64,000 nt of DNA from Microvirga soli (GCF_016734765.1 NZ_JAERQE010000019.1:33305-97304), one strand, 5' to 3'; positions 17,722 through 27,465 are shown, numbered from the stretch's first letter. The notes: a model not told the origin generated them from the letters alone. Program-made: numbers and translations.

Positions 17722-19920
17722 TTAGTGAGCACCTAACCATTCCCGCAATTTCGTCCAGCGCCTCTTCATCTGCCCTCCCCTGACAGCAATCCCGACAGCT
17801 TTCTTCTGGCCCACTAGCACCACGAGGCGCTTGCCACGGGTCACGCCAGTGTAAAGCAGGTTGCGAGCCAGCATGGTGAAATGCTGCGTCACGACAGGAA
17901 TAATCACGGCGGGATACTCCGAGCCCTGCGCCTTGTGAATGGTGGTGGCGTAGGCGGGCACCAGAGTGTCGAGTTCACCGAACGGATAGGACACCTCCCG
18001 CCCATCGAATGAGGCAATCAGCGCCCCTTCCTCGTCATCGATTCGGACTACCATGCCAAGGTCGCCGTTGAAGACCTCCCGGTCATAGTCGTTCTGGGTC
18101 TCCATGACCCGATCTCCCGGCGAGAAGCGCCAGCCAAACCGTTCCACCTTGGACGGAGGATTGGGATTGAGCACTTCCTGCAGTTGGATGTTGAGATTGC
18201 GAGCTCCGAGCACGCCCCGGTTCATCGGGCAGAGCACCTGAATGTCCTTCATCGGATCAAGCCCGAACCTACGCGGCATGCGTTCCTTGATCATTTGGAT
18301 GATCTTCGGCACCCCCTCCTCGGGATCGGCGATCTCGACGAAGTAGAAGTCAGTCTCCTCGCCAGCCTTTGGCACCTCGGGCATCTGACCCTTGTTGATC
18401 CGGTGAGCATTCACCACAATCCGGCTCTCTGCTGCTTGCCGGAAGACCTCGGTCAGACGGGCGACCGGGATGCGCTCCGAGGCGATAACATCCGCCAGTA
18501 CCTGCCCAGAGCCAACCGAGGGCAGCTGATCCACGTCGCCCACCAGCAACAGGCCCGCCTGAGCAGGGATAGCCTTGGTCAGGGCGTTCATCAGCGGCAC
18601 ATCGACCATGGAGGTCTCGTCCACCACCAGCAGATCGCAATCGAGTGGGTTCTCCTCATTGCGTGAGAAGCCACCGTGTTTTGGATCAATCTCGAGGAGG
18701 CGGTGGATGGTCTTGGCTTCCAGACCAGTCTGCTCTGTCATACGCTTGGCCGCTCGCCCCGTGGGAGCCGCCAACGCGACACGAACGCCTTTGGCGACGA
18801 GCAGACGCAAGATCGTGTCGAGCAGGGTTGTCTTGCCGACACCAGGACCACCTGTCACTACGGCCATCTTGGAGCCAAGCACCAGCTTCAGAGCCTCGCG
18901 CTGCGAGGCCGCCAGGGTCTTACCCGTGCGGCCTTCAACCCACGGGATTGCCTTGTCGAGGTCGATCTCGGGCCAGGGTGATGATCCAGACGCTCGCTCA
19001 ATCAACCGAGACGCAATGGCTTGCTCGGCCAGATGGAGCCCTTTGAGGAAAAGGCAGGTCTCCTCACCAATGGAGTCAGAGACGACCTCGCCCTTAGACA
19101 ACTCCTCGACGATGGCGGTGCGAATCAGGGCCTCATCCACTTCGAGGAGCTGCTTGGCCAGCCGGGTGAGAGCATCGACCGGTAATGCGCAATGCCCCTC
19201 GTCCGTCGCCGTCTGGAGCGCGAACGAGATACCGGCCCGGATGCGCTGAGGCGCGGTCTTCTCCATCCCAAGTTTGGCCGCGATGGCATCCGCCGTCCTG
19301 AAGCCGATGCCGCGTACGTCCTTTGCCAGCCGGTACGGGTCCTCGGTCATGACCTGGACGGACTCATAGCCATAGGTTTTGAAGATACGCACGGCTCGCG
19401 CTGTCCCAACCCCATGGGCATGCAGGAAGATCATGATCTCCCGCACCGCCTTCTGCTCGGCCCAACCTGCCACGATGCGGGAGGCGCGCATGGGGCCAAT
19501 CCCCGGCACCTCGGTCAGGCGCTCAGGGGCGGCCTCGATGATCTCAAAGGTGTCAACGCCAAAGGCCGCAACAATGCGCTTGGCCATGGCTGGCCCAATC
19601 CCGCGCATCTGTCCGGAGGCAAGATATTTCTCGATCCCCTCTGCACCGGTCGGTGGTGTTGTCTTGAGGACCTCAGCCTTGAACTGCAGACCATGGGTGC
19701 GGTCGCTGATCCAGAGCCCACTGGCGGTGATCCACTCTCCGGCAGAAACCGCAGGCGTATGACCAACAACAGTCACAAGGTCACGCTTGCCTCGCGTGTG
19801 GACCTTGAGAACAGCAAATCCGTTCTCCGCATTGTGGAAGGTGACGCGCTCCACAGAACCCGCGAGCGTCTCGAGGACCGGCCTCTGATCAATTTGTGAG
19901 GGGCGAATCATCTGGTTCAT
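17722..19920 (-). CDS. recD2: RecD2-type SF1B ATP-dependent DNA helicase
   Basis: A 732-residue helicase of the RecD2/TraA class, which works without RecBC. An N-terminal OB-like domain is followed by tandem helix-hairpin-helix motifs (about 100-210: GQMRGIGPAMAKRIV, EVPGIGPMRASRIV, DVRGIGFRTADAIA), then the motor: Walker A GGPGVGKT (357-364), motif II VVDETSMVD, GDVDQLPSVG and the C-terminal ATTIHKAQGSEYPAVI and YTGVTRGKRLVVLVG. It unwinds DNA 5'-3' and is linked to recombination and repair. The ATG at 19920 lacks a clear ribosome-binding site; Met4 is an alternative start. Confidence 0.95.
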   Translation of the reverse strand: MNQMIRPSQIDQRPVLETLAGSVERVTFHNAENGFAVLKVHTRGKRDLVTVVGHTPAVSAGEWITASGLWISDRTHGLQFKAEVLKTTPPTGAEGIEKYLASGQMRGIGPAMAKRIVAAFGVDTFEIIEAAPERLTEVPGIGPMRASRIVAGWAEQKAVREIMIFLHAHGVGTARAVRIFKTYGYESVQVMTEDPYRLAKDVRGIGFRTADAIAAKLGMEKTAPQRIRAGISFALQTATDEGHCALPVDALTRLAKQLLEVDEALIRTAIVEELSKGEVVSDSIGEETCLFLKGLHLAEQAIASRLIERASGSSPWPEIDLDKAIPWVEGRTGKTLAASQREALKLVLGSKMAVVTGGPGVGKTTLLDTILRLLVAKGVRVALAAPTGRAAKRMTEQTGLEAKTIHRLLEIDPKHGGFSRNEENPLDCDLLVVDETSMVDVPLMNALTKAIPAQAGLLLVGDVDQLPSVGSGQVLADVIASERIPVARLTEVFRQAAESRIVVNAHRINKGQMPEVPKAGEETDFYFVEIADPEEGVPKIIQMIKERMPRRFGLDPMKDIQVLCPMNRGVLGARNLNIQLQEVLNPNPPSKVERFGWRFSPGDRVMETQNDYDREVFNGDLGMVVRIDDEEGALIASFDGREVSYPFGELDTLVPAYATTIHKAQGSEYPAVIIPVVTQHFTMLARNLLYTGVTRGKRLVVLVGQKKAVGIAVRGGQMKRRWTKLREWLGAH

Positions 19921-20224
19921 GGCGCCTGCCAGGAAAGGTCCCTGGACTCTCCGACTGTATCGTTGGATGGCACCGCTGACGAGGATGCTCTCCTTCTGTA
20001 GCTACGGATGTTCTGGTTTTGTTTCAGGGCTTTTTTGCGGCGATTCGGATTAACTCGGCTACTCCCGTGGAAATCTGCCGATTTGGGTGTGGTGCTGGCT
20101 ATGCAAGCGCCAATCCCGAGCATTCACAGAGTTCTGCCCGATTTCCACAGCTGAAAAGAAAGACGGTTAACGATCGGGTAGCGAAGCGGTACTCAGGGGC
20201 TGGCTGCTGATTGGGAGGTAGGAG

Positions 20225-20425
20225 ATGGACAACAGGCCTGATGGTGGCAAACGACCTTCACCAGTCTCCGACATCGAACTCCTGCGCCGGATCGGGCAAG
20301 ATCTCCGCTCAATTTACGCGGACGTGATCAGGCAGCCTCTCCCACAGCGCATTCAATCAACTCTGGCCCTCATTGATCGGGAGCAGAGGCTTGGTGAACA
20401 GTTGCCTCGTACGCTGCCGCACTGA
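20225..20425 (+). CDS. nepR: NepR-family anti-sigma factor
   Basis: A 66-residue protein with the NepR core IGQDLRSIYADVIRQPLPQRI followed by a short helix (LALIDREQRL). NepR holds the general-stress sigma factor EcfG inactive until phosphorylated PhyR captures it. The ATG has GGAGGTAGGAG upstream. No phyR or ecfG lies nearby, so this is probably an additional, isolated paralogue. Its last 56 bp overlap the 3' end of the convergent oxidoreductase gene, leaving open mutual interference between the two transcripts. Confidence 0.85.
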   Translation: MDNRPDGGKRPSPVSDIELLRRIGQDLRSIYADVIRQPLPQRIQSTLALIDREQRLGEQLPRTLPH

Positions 20426-21467
20426 CGAAGGGTGGTGATGTTCGCAACACTACCTTGCCCGTGGTCTCGCCCGACTCCAAGGCCTGATGAGCTTGAGCCA
20501 CATCTGCCAGTGCAAAGGATCGGACTTTTGGGGCCTGCAGGATCCCTGCCTCTAACCAAGTGGCAAGGTCGTTGACAGCGGCCTGCAGCAGGTCGGTGCG
20601 GGCAAAGAGAAATGACAGATTGAACGCTACCACGCCTTTGTTCTCGCTTGTCATCGACAAAGGATTGAAGCGCGGCATCCTCAGCATTCCGAGGGCCGCC
20701 TTGAGGTAATTGATGCGCCCACCCTGTTTGGGCAACAAAGTATGAAAGCCATAGACCAACAGCTTACCCGTGGGCTTCAGATGGGCGTAGCTCTGCGCCA
20801 GGGTTTCAGGGCCGTTCGCGTCAAAGACCAAGTCGTAGCCGTCAAGACATAGGCGCTTGGCCTCAACCCAGAGCGACTGAGTGGATTTGTCGATCACGGC
20901 GTCTGCGCCCAGCTGGCGTACATACTCGACCTTGTGACTTCTCCCCACCACACCAGTCACGTGCAGATTGTGCAACTTGCATAGTTGGACAAGCGCTGAG
21001 CCTACTCCACCGCCTGCAGAATGCACGAGCACTCTCATGCCGGGCCGGATCACCACGTTCTGCAGCAAGCCATGATACGCGGTCAGGTGGACGGCTAAGA
21101 AACCAGCGGCGGCCTCAAAGTCCAGAGTCTGAGGCTTAGGCCACACCAGATCTGCCGGAGCACACACGTGCGTGGAGTAGCCGTTGAAGAGAGTGACCCC
21201 AAACACCGGATCGCCGGGCTTCACATGCTTGACCTCACAGCCAACCTCTTCCACCCAGCCCGAATATTCGAATCCGGGCGTGATCGGCCAGCCCACGAAC
21301 CGGCGCGCGGACTCGTACACGCCCCAACGAACACAGATGTCAGCATAGTTCACACCCACCGCCTCGGTGCGGATCAGAACCTGTCTATCGCCGGGTTTGG
21401 GCACGGGATGAGGTTCGAGCTTAAGCCGCTCGTAACCACCGGCTTTGTGAATGACTACTTTGTGCAT
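20370..21467 (-). CDS. Quinone oxidoreductase-like MDR protein (zinc-independent)
   Basis: Medium-chain dehydrogenase/reductase of about 365 residues from Met at 21467 (MHKVVIHKAGGYERL), with alternatives at 21482 and 21536. It has VGVNYADICVRWGVY, the substrate-channel GFEYSGWVEEVG, and the Rossmann motif VLVHSAGGGVGSALVQL. Structural zinc cysteines are lacking, as in quinone reductases and VAT-1-like proteins. It would reduce quinones or enones with NADPH. The 3' end overlaps the end of the convergent nepR gene. Confidence 0.88.
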   Translation of the reverse strand: MHKVVIHKAGGYERLKLEPHPVPKPGDRQVLIRTEAVGVNYADICVRWGVYESARRFVGWPITPGFEYSGWVEEVGCEVKHVKPGDPVFGVTLFNGYSTHVCAPADLVWPKPQTLDFEAAAGFLAVHLTAYHGLLQNVVIRPGMRVLVHSAGGGVGSALVQLCKLHNLHVTGVVGRSHKVEYVRQLGADAVIDKSTQSLWVEAKRLCLDGYDLVFDANGPETLAQSYAHLKPTGKLLVYGFHTLLPKQGGRINYLKAALGMLRMPRFNPLSMTSENKGVVAFNLSFLFARTDLLQAAVNDLATWLEAGILQAPKVRSFALADVAQAHQALESGETTGKVVLRTSPPFVSAAAYEATVHQASAPDQ

Positions 21468-21539
21468 GGACCCTGAAGGCATCGCCTTTCCGCCTGCAGC
21501 TTCGACCTGAAACGTTTGCGCTGCCGCTGAAGCCACTTA

Positions 21540-22328
21540 CTATAGGCGCCGGCGCAAAGCCCCGACGATCGGCCCCATGGGCATGATCGTGTCCATCCTC
21601 TGCAATGAAGGGGCATAAAGGCTGGAGACACTGCCATCCAGGAACAGAGCATTCGCACAGCCAAGCTCGTCCCGGAACAAGCGAGCGAATGTGCTAAACG
21701 TGACTGGGTCTTCGGAAATCGCAAACACGACCACGTCCTGGCCTTTCACACCAACGCCGTTCCGGATCTTCCGTGAGGTGCTTTGCTCTGAAAACTGAGG
21801 GTGGATTTGCCCGTTTATGACGAGCATCGGGCCCGATTGCGTTGCGAAATCCGGCCTGATTTTCCGCTTCAGATAGGTTCCTGTCTCGAGCACGCCTGCT
21901 TGACGGCCTTTGACAAAAAAGATGCCGTTGGGCTTGAGGTGGAAGTTTCCAGGGCCGTTCCTTGTGTTGGCCGCCTTCAGCTCCTTCCCGTTCTCAACGT
22001 AAAGGCCTACTGGCGAGCGATCCTCATGGTACATGCCCGCATTCATCGCAACGGCAAGGCGTGAGCCCTCCGGTGTCTCTTTCAACCGGTCGAACGAGCC
22101 AAGGACCTCCCCGTCCGACCCGCGCCAGAACAGCCTCACCTCGTATTGTCGGAGATCCATCGTGCAAACCACGAAGGTGCTATCGGCATATTGGATTGGC
22201 CGACACGGACCACTGTCAGGCTGAGCCGCTGCTCGGCTGGTAGGTAGTTCAAGAGAGACGAGGATCGTGAGCAGGATGATGGCTGTCCGGGAGAGCGCGC
22301 GGCCCAGAGTGAAGATGATAGGTTTCAT
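21540..22328 (-). CDS. Exported phosphodiester glycosidase (NAGPA-like domain) protein
   Basis: A 262-residue protein from Met at 22328, where a signal peptide begins (MKPIIFTLG, hydrophobic core, SRAAAQPDS). The mature part shows the PF09992 pattern: VAMNAGMYHEDRSPVGLYVENG, FHLKPNGIFFV, ATQSGPMLVINGQIH and a C-terminal ANALFLDGSVSSLYAPSL. Bacterial members such as YigE are periplasmic and act, or are presumed to act, on phosphodiester-linked sugars. The ATG is only 17 bp downstream of the M32 carboxypeptidase stop, so the two are probably co-transcribed. Confidence 0.87.
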   Translation of the reverse strand: MKPIIFTLGRALSRTAIILLTILVSLELPTSRAAAQPDSGPCRPIQYADSTFVVCTMDLRQYEVRLFWRGSDGEVLGSFDRLKETPEGSRLAVAMNAGMYHEDRSPVGLYVENGKELKAANTRNGPGNFHLKPNGIFFVKGRQAGVLETGTYLKRKIRPDFATQSGPMLVINGQIHPQFSEQSTSRKIRNGVGVKGQDVVVFAISEDPVTFSTFARLFRDELGCANALFLDGSVSSLYAPSLQRMDTIMPMGPIVGALRRRL

Positions 22329-22345
22329 GTGCAGCTTAGGTCCCT

Positions 22346-23839
22346 TCAGCGTCCGAGATATCGTTCCTGCAGGTGGGTGCGGAAGACCTCCGCGGTGAGC
22401 GGTCGGCCGGTTGCTGCGACCAGAAGCTGGTCGGTGGTCATCAGGCTGCCCTTTGCATGAACATTGGCGCGCAGCCATTCTCGAAGGGGAGCAAAATCAC
22501 CCTTCGACAGGCCCGGAAGGATGCCCGCGTCAGCCTGGCATGCCGCTCTGAAGAGTTGGGCCGCCGTCATGGCACCAAGGGTATAGGTCGGGAAGTAGCC
22601 CCACGCGCCGCCAGGCCAGTGGATATCCTGCAAGCATCCCAGGCTGTCATTGGGAACTGTGAGACCGAGAAGCTTCTTGACCTCCTCATTGAACGCTGCG
22701 GGCAAGTCCTGGATCTGAAGATCGCCGGCAATCAACGCCGTCTCAAGTTTGTAGCGGACCAGAATGTGGGCCGGGTAGGTAATCTCGTCGGCATCCACGC
22801 GGATGAAGCCCGGCTCTACCTTGGTCAGGATCCGGTGGAGGTTCTCCGGGCTCCAAGCCGCGCCCTCGCCTTGGAACGTCTCCTGTACAAGAGGGGCGAG
22901 ATAGGTGACGAACTCCTGGCTTCGGCAAGCCTGCATCTCGATAAGCAGCGATTGGCTCTCGTGCATGCTCATCCCGCGTGCGAGACCGACCGGCTGACGG
23001 CGCCACTTCTCCGGGCGGCCCTGCTCATAGAGTGCGTGGCCGGTCTCGTGAAGCACGCCCATGAGCGCGCTCATGAAGTTTGCCTCGCTGTCGCGGGTGG
23101 TGATCCGGACGTCGCCCGTGGATCCACCACAGAATGGATGCAGGCTCACATCGAGCCGCCCTTGGTTGAAATCAAATCCAACGGCCTTCATCAACTGCTC
23201 GCCGATGCGTCGCTGATCATCGACAGGGAAGGGGCCGTTGAGCGGATGGATGGCAGGAAGGTCCTTCTGGCGTTCCTGCGCCTCCTGGATCAGGGCCGGC
23301 AGCTCGGCGCCAAGTTCTGTAAAGAGTGGATCAATTGTCTCCTGGCGCAGGCCGGGATCGTAACTGTCGAGCAATGCATCATAGAGAGATAGCTCCAACG
23401 CCTCGCCCTTGGCCTGGCCGATCTGCCGCTGGAAGGAGAGCACCTGCGCCAAGTGCGGGAGGAGGAGGGCGAAGTCCCCGTTTTGTCTCGCCTCCCGCCA
23501 GACCAATTCCGACTTGGACACGGCTCTGGAGCTGGCCTCGACGAGGTCCGCCGGAACTGCGGAGGCATGGACGTAAATCCGTCGCATCTCACGCAGGTTG
23601 GCGCGTTGCCAATCATCAAGCTGACCGCTGTCTTGATCCGCCTCGGCCAGGAGCTCGCCCATGCCAGGTGCGGTGAGCATTTCATGGGCAATGCCCTTAA
23701 GCGTCGCGAGCTGGTCCGAGCGACCATCGGCAGCTCCCTCCGGCATCATGGTCTCAGAGTCCCATTGCAGAATACCTATCGCGTCCTCGATCGAGCTGAT
23801 GCGTGCGAAACGTTCTTCCAGCGAGCGGTAGACCTGCAT
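22346..23839 (-). CDS. M32-family metallocarboxypeptidase (Taq carboxypeptidase)
   Basis: A 497-residue cytosolic peptidase of standard M32 length. The zinc motif HETGH is in GVLHETGHALYEQG near residue 263; the family segments DVRITTRDSEANF, RPEKWRRQPVGLARGMSMHESQS and VDADEITYPAHILVRYKLE are intact. It releases C-terminal residues from peptides with broad specificity. The exported glycosidase gene follows after 17 bp. Confidence 0.94.
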   Translation of the reverse strand: MQVYRSLEERFARISSIEDAIGILQWDSETMMPEGAADGRSDQLATLKGIAHEMLTAPGMGELLAEADQDSGQLDDWQRANLREMRRIYVHASAVPADLVEASSRAVSKSELVWREARQNGDFALLLPHLAQVLSFQRQIGQAKGEALELSLYDALLDSYDPGLRQETIDPLFTELGAELPALIQEAQERQKDLPAIHPLNGPFPVDDQRRIGEQLMKAVGFDFNQGRLDVSLHPFCGGSTGDVRITTRDSEANFMSALMGVLHETGHALYEQGRPEKWRRQPVGLARGMSMHESQSLLIEMQACRSQEFVTYLAPLVQETFQGEGAAWSPENLHRILTKVEPGFIRVDADEITYPAHILVRYKLETALIAGDLQIQDLPAAFNEEVKKLLGLTVPNDSLGCLQDIHWPGGAWGYFPTYTLGAMTAAQLFRAACQADAGILPGLSKGDFAPLREWLRANVHAKGSLMTTDQLLVAATGRPLTAEVFRTHLQERYLGR

Positions 23840-23968
23840 TTTGGTGTGAACTCCGTCCTTGGCGCTGATCCCGCCGCCTCTGCGGGGAGCTGAGTGACCC
23901 TGCAGTCAGCCTAGGAAAAGCACCGGGGGCTGATACTGATTTCTAGGATTTGTGTTTCTGGAATGCCC

Positions 23969-24466
23969 TTATTCTGGCTGCTTGTGGATCGGGTCGACCC
24001 AGTAAACCTCCTCCGGCTTTTCAACAGGATCCACGTCGGTGATGTTCACAACGACGGCCTCATTATCGCTGCGCACGAGAACGCATTCGAGGGGCTCATC
24101 CGGATTGGCGTTGATCTCCTGATGGGGCACGAAGGGCGGTACATAGATGAAGTCCCCAGGTCCGGCCTCCGCGACGAACTCCAACCGCTCGCCCCACCGC
24201 ATCCGAGCCTTGCCTCGCACCACATAGATCACGCTCTCCAACTCGCCGTGGTGGTGCACACCAGTCTTGGCATTTGGCTGGATCGACACCGTGCCGGCCC
24301 AGATCTTCTGCGCTCCAACCCGTGCATGGTTGATCGCGGCCTGCCGAAACATGCCCGGGGTCTGAGCGGTGTTCGGGTCGAGGCGGTCACCTTTGATCAC
24401 TTGAACGCCGTGGTGTTTCCAGTGTTCGAGCTGATCAGGGGAGTTGTCTTGATCGTCGTCTGTCAT
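23969..24466 (-). CDS. Cupin-domain protein
   Basis: A 165-residue protein with one double-stranded beta-helix: cupin motif 1 TGVHHHGELESVIYVVRGKAR and motif 2 GPGDFIYVPPFVPHQEIN. The histidines needed for a metal site are present. The N-terminal segment (DNSPDQLEHWKHHGVQVI, then RQAAINHARVG) recurs in uncharacterised cupins. It may bind or isomerise a small metabolite; nothing in the context narrows this down. Confidence 0.85.
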   Translation of the reverse strand: MTDDDQDNSPDQLEHWKHHGVQVIKGDRLDPNTAQTPGMFRQAAINHARVGAQKIWAGTVSIQPNAKTGVHHHGELESVIYVVRGKARMRWGERLEFVAEAGPGDFIYVPPFVPHQEINANPDEPLECVLVRSDNEAVVVNITDVDPVEKPEEVYWVDPIHKQPE

Positions 24467-24570
24467 AGCGCCCTCCCGGAGCGATGGCTTCCATCCTTGT
24501 TCTGGGACCAGACCCCACGGCGGCGGTTAGGTGGCTCGACGAGTAAGCCCTGGACCCCCATCTTAATGGG

Positions 24571-26427
24571 ATGGTCGCTCCAGTGTTCCCCTCCAGCCGC
24601 TCGCTGCGTGAGCGGGTTGGCGCCTTACGTCACCTTCCGTCTCTGTTCCGGCTGGTCTGGCAGGCCAGCCCTGCTCTTACAGGGGCAAGTCTCGGGCTGC
24701 GACTGACGCGTTCAATCCTCCCTCTTCTGCTACTTTATATCGGAAAGCTCATCATTGATGAGGTAGTGGCCCAGACACAGCTCGCCTCGCCGGGGGCAAA
24801 TCTCAGCGATTGGATCGGGAGCGGCCGCCTTGATTTTCTCGGTGGGCTGCTCGTTTTGGAGCTGGCCCTCGCGATCATCGCTGATCTCTTAGGGCGGGCT
24901 AGCTCCCTCGTCGACAGCCTCTTATCTGAGCGCTACAGCAACTTCGCCAGTGTGCGTCTGATGGAGCATGCGACGACCCTGGATCTTGAGCAGTTCGAGA
25001 GCAGTGATCAGCAGGACCGACTGGAACGGGCTCGCCGCCAGGTCACTGGGCGAACCACTCTCCTGACCCAGATCTTCGGGCAGGCACAGGATGGGCTCAC
25101 CGTCCTTTCACTCGCTGCCGGCCTGCTCGTCTATGCGCCTTGGCTCATCGTTCTGATCATCCTTGCTCTCCTGCCGGCCTTTGTTGGTGAGGTGCATTTC
25201 AACGCGCAGGGCTATCGGCTCAACTACTTTCGCACCCCGGAGCGACGTCAGCTCGACTACATCCGTTATCTCGGCTCGAGCGTCGAAACCGCGAAGGAGG
25301 TCAAGCTCTTCGGTCTTAACGCCTTCCTGGTCGAGCGCTTCAGAGGCTTTGCTGATCGGATGTATGCGGACAACCGGCGGCTTGCGATCCGCAGGGCCGC
25401 ATGGGGCACGCTCTTCGCCGCGCTCGCGTCATGTGCCTATTATCTAGCCTATGCTCTGATCGTGTGGCGAACCGTCCGGGGCGAGTTCAGCATCGGTGAC
25501 TTGACGTTTCTGTCCGGGTCCTTCCTGCGGCTGCGGGGGCTGCTGGAGGGATTGCTTCTGGGGTTTTCCCAGATCGCCGGGCAGGCGCTGTACCTGGAGG
25601 ATCTGTTCTCATTCTTCGATGTCCGTCCAAGCATCGCGTCACCGGCAAATCCACAACCCTTTCCGCAGCCGCTGCGGTCGGGGATCGTGTTTGAGAACGT
25701 AGGCTTCCGGTATCCAGATTCAGATCACTGGGCTCTCCGTCACCTGAGCTTAACGCTGAAAGCCGGTGAGGTCGTAGCTTTGGTTGGGGAGAACGGAGCC
25801 GGCAAAACCACGATCGTGAAGCTCCTTGCCCGGCTCTACGATCCGACAGAGGGACGGATCCTGCTCGATGGCTATGACCTGCGTGAATATGAGCTGGCGG
25901 ATCTGCGACGCCACATTGGCGTAATCTTTCAGGACTTCGTGCGGTTTCACTTCACGGCCGGCGAGAACATCGGAGCAGGTCGCATCGAGGCCACCGATGA
26001 TCGCAACCGGATCCAGCAGGCGGCGGAGCGCAGCTTCGCCGATCAAATCATCCAACGCCTACCCCAAGGATATGACCAGCCGCTCGGCAAGCGGTTCCAC
26101 GGAGGAGCGGATCTCTCCGGAGGTGAATGGCAGAAGATCGCCATCGCGCGCGCCTACATGCGGGATGCCGAGGTGCTCATCCTGGATGAGCCGACCGCCG
26201 CTCTCGATGCCCGGTCGGAGTACGAGGTCTTCCAGCGATTCCGGGATCTGAGCTTGGGCAAGACCGCCATTCTGATCTCGCACCGGTTCTCGACCGTGCG
26301 GATGGCCGACCGCATCCTTGTCCTCGAGAATGGGCAGGTCGTGGAGGCTGGCTCACACGAACAGCTCGTTGCATCAGGCGGTCGCTACGCCGAACTGTTT
26401 GAATTACAGGCGTCGGGCTATCGATGA
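24571..26427 (+). CDS. ABC transporter, fused permease and ATP-binding protein (exporter type)
   Basis: A 618-residue half-transporter. The N-terminal membrane domain (about 35-330) has hydrophobic segments at RSILPLLLLYIGKLII, FLGGLLVLELALAIIA and YAPWLIVLIILALLPAF. The ATPase domain has Walker A GENGAGKT (near 405), signature LSGGEWQK (near 513), Walker B VLILDEPTAALDA (near 535) and the switch histidine in ISHRFSTVRMADR. It probably works as a homodimer exporting a lipid, peptide or drug. The last 28 codons have a decayed second copy at 43114-43200. Confidence 0.93.
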   Translation: MVAPVFPSSRSLRERVGALRHLPSLFRLVWQASPALTGASLGLRLTRSILPLLLLYIGKLIIDEVVAQTQLASPGANLSDWIGSGRLDFLGGLLVLELALAIIADLLGRASSLVDSLLSERYSNFASVRLMEHATTLDLEQFESSDQQDRLERARRQVTGRTTLLTQIFGQAQDGLTVLSLAAGLLVYAPWLIVLIILALLPAFVGEVHFNAQGYRLNYFRTPERRQLDYIRYLGSSVETAKEVKLFGLNAFLVERFRGFADRMYADNRRLAIRRAAWGTLFAALASCAYYLAYALIVWRTVRGEFSIGDLTFLSGSFLRLRGLLEGLLLGFSQIAGQALYLEDLFSFFDVRPSIASPANPQPFPQPLRSGIVFENVGFRYPDSDHWALRHLSLTLKAGEVVALVGENGAGKTTIVKLLARLYDPTEGRILLDGYDLREYELADLRRHIGVIFQDFVRFHFTAGENIGAGRIEATDDRNRIQQAAERSFADQIIQRLPQGYDQPLGKRFHGGADLSGGEWQKIAIARAYMRDAEVLILDEPTAALDARSEYEVFQRFRDLSLGKTAILISHRFSTVRMADRILVLENGQVVEAGSHEQLVASGGRYAELFELQASGYR

Positions 26428-26687
26428 GGGCACCCTGAAACCATGAGATCTGGCTTGTTCGGGTCATGGAAGGCAGATCGTCTACAAGCCTGCGATCTGG
26501 GCTATCCACCCAGCAGTGCCTGTCCAGTTGATAGATCCAGCTTCATTCCGGTGAGGGCCCCGTCCCAGGCCCTGTTGAACATGCGGCTGGGAATTCTCCT
26601 GAAGCCCTGCTCGATCAATCTGTGCTTTCCGCCTTTTGCTGCGATGGGTTACAGTGGATGTGCCATCTCGACCCGACAGGAGCCCGC

Positions 26688-26915
26688 ATGAAGAAGGCGC
26701 GCAAGCTCTATGAAAGTTCAAGCGGTGACCGCTGGTACCTCATCCGAGACCCTTCAGGGGCTTTGTTCGTCCGCCACGAAGCCAATGTCGCTTCCGGAGG
26801 GCAGGTGGAACATGAAGATATCGCGGCTTTCCTGGGGCAGGGCGCAGGGCCGGAACAGCAGGAGCTGTTGCGTCTGATCGGCACCCTCGTCGAGGAGCAC
26901 CCCGCAAACGGGTAA
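26688..26915 (+). CDS. Small conserved-looking protein of unknown function
   Basis: A 75-residue protein starting MKKARKLYESSSGDRWYLIRD, with AGGAG 5 nt before the ATG. The N-terminal half looks like a small beta-sheet unit (SGDRWYLIRDPSGALFVRHEAN) and the C-terminal half is helical (EHEDIAAFLGQ, QQELLRLIGTLV). I recognise the type as a small protein recurrent in Rhizobiales but know no function. It is convergent with the cupin gene, their ends 6 bp apart. Confidence 0.7.
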   Translation: MKKARKLYESSSGDRWYLIRDPSGALFVRHEANVASGGQVEHEDIAAFLGQGAGPEQQELLRLIGTLVEEHPANG

Positions 26916-26921
26916 CCCGGT

Positions 26922-27389
26922 TTACGAAAGCGGCGGCCCGACGAGTTCTATCCCGAATTGACGGCAGGCACGCGCAAGGGCCTCAGCTTGCTCAGGCGTC
27001 GGTGGACCGGATGGATCAGGCAGCCCCTGCCATTCAGCAGGACGGCCAAAGGCGCGGATGAAGGTCTCGAATTCGCCGCGGGTGATGGTGAGCATGCGGG
27101 CCTCAGCCGACTCCACCCTGTAAGTGTGAGGAATGCCTTTGGGAGTGAGCAGCGTTTCTCCAGTGCTGGCGCGGTGCTCCTGATCTCCGACCCGGTAGCG
27201 CACCTCACCTTCAAGCACGTGGAAGATTTCATCCTCGTCATGATGGATATGCAGCGGCGGAGAGTCCCCCTGTGAGACTCGGTGCTCAAGCACTGAGATG
27301 CCGTCCGAACCATCCCGTGACGAGATACGGATCGTGACGTAGGTATTGAGGAACCAGAGGCTTCGATGATCTGTGACAGCGCCGTTCAT
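26922..27389 (-). CDS. Cupin-domain protein
   Basis: A 155-residue protein from Met at 27389 (MNGAVTDHRSLWFLNTYV), chosen because GGGAGGG precedes it by 7 nt. Cupin motifs are SPPLHIHHDEDEIFHVLEGE and GETLLTPKGIPHTYRVE. It is last in a run of small minus-strand genes (sirtuin, DsrE, SnoaL-like). Its function is unknown; similar proteins are annotated as quercetin 2,3-dioxygenase-like, but this is too loose to adopt. Confidence 0.85.
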   Translation of the reverse strand: MNGAVTDHRSLWFLNTYVTIRISSRDGSDGISVLEHRVSQGDSPPLHIHHDEDEIFHVLEGEVRYRVGDQEHRASTGETLLTPKGIPHTYRVESAEARMLTITRGEFETFIRAFGRPAEWQGLPDPSGPPTPEQAEALARACRQFGIELVGPPLS

Positions 27390-27465
27390 GCCTGTGCCCT
27401 CCCGCAACATATTGGAGAGCCGAGCGTACCGGTACTTTGATGATGAACAAGCGGAATTCCGGAGA

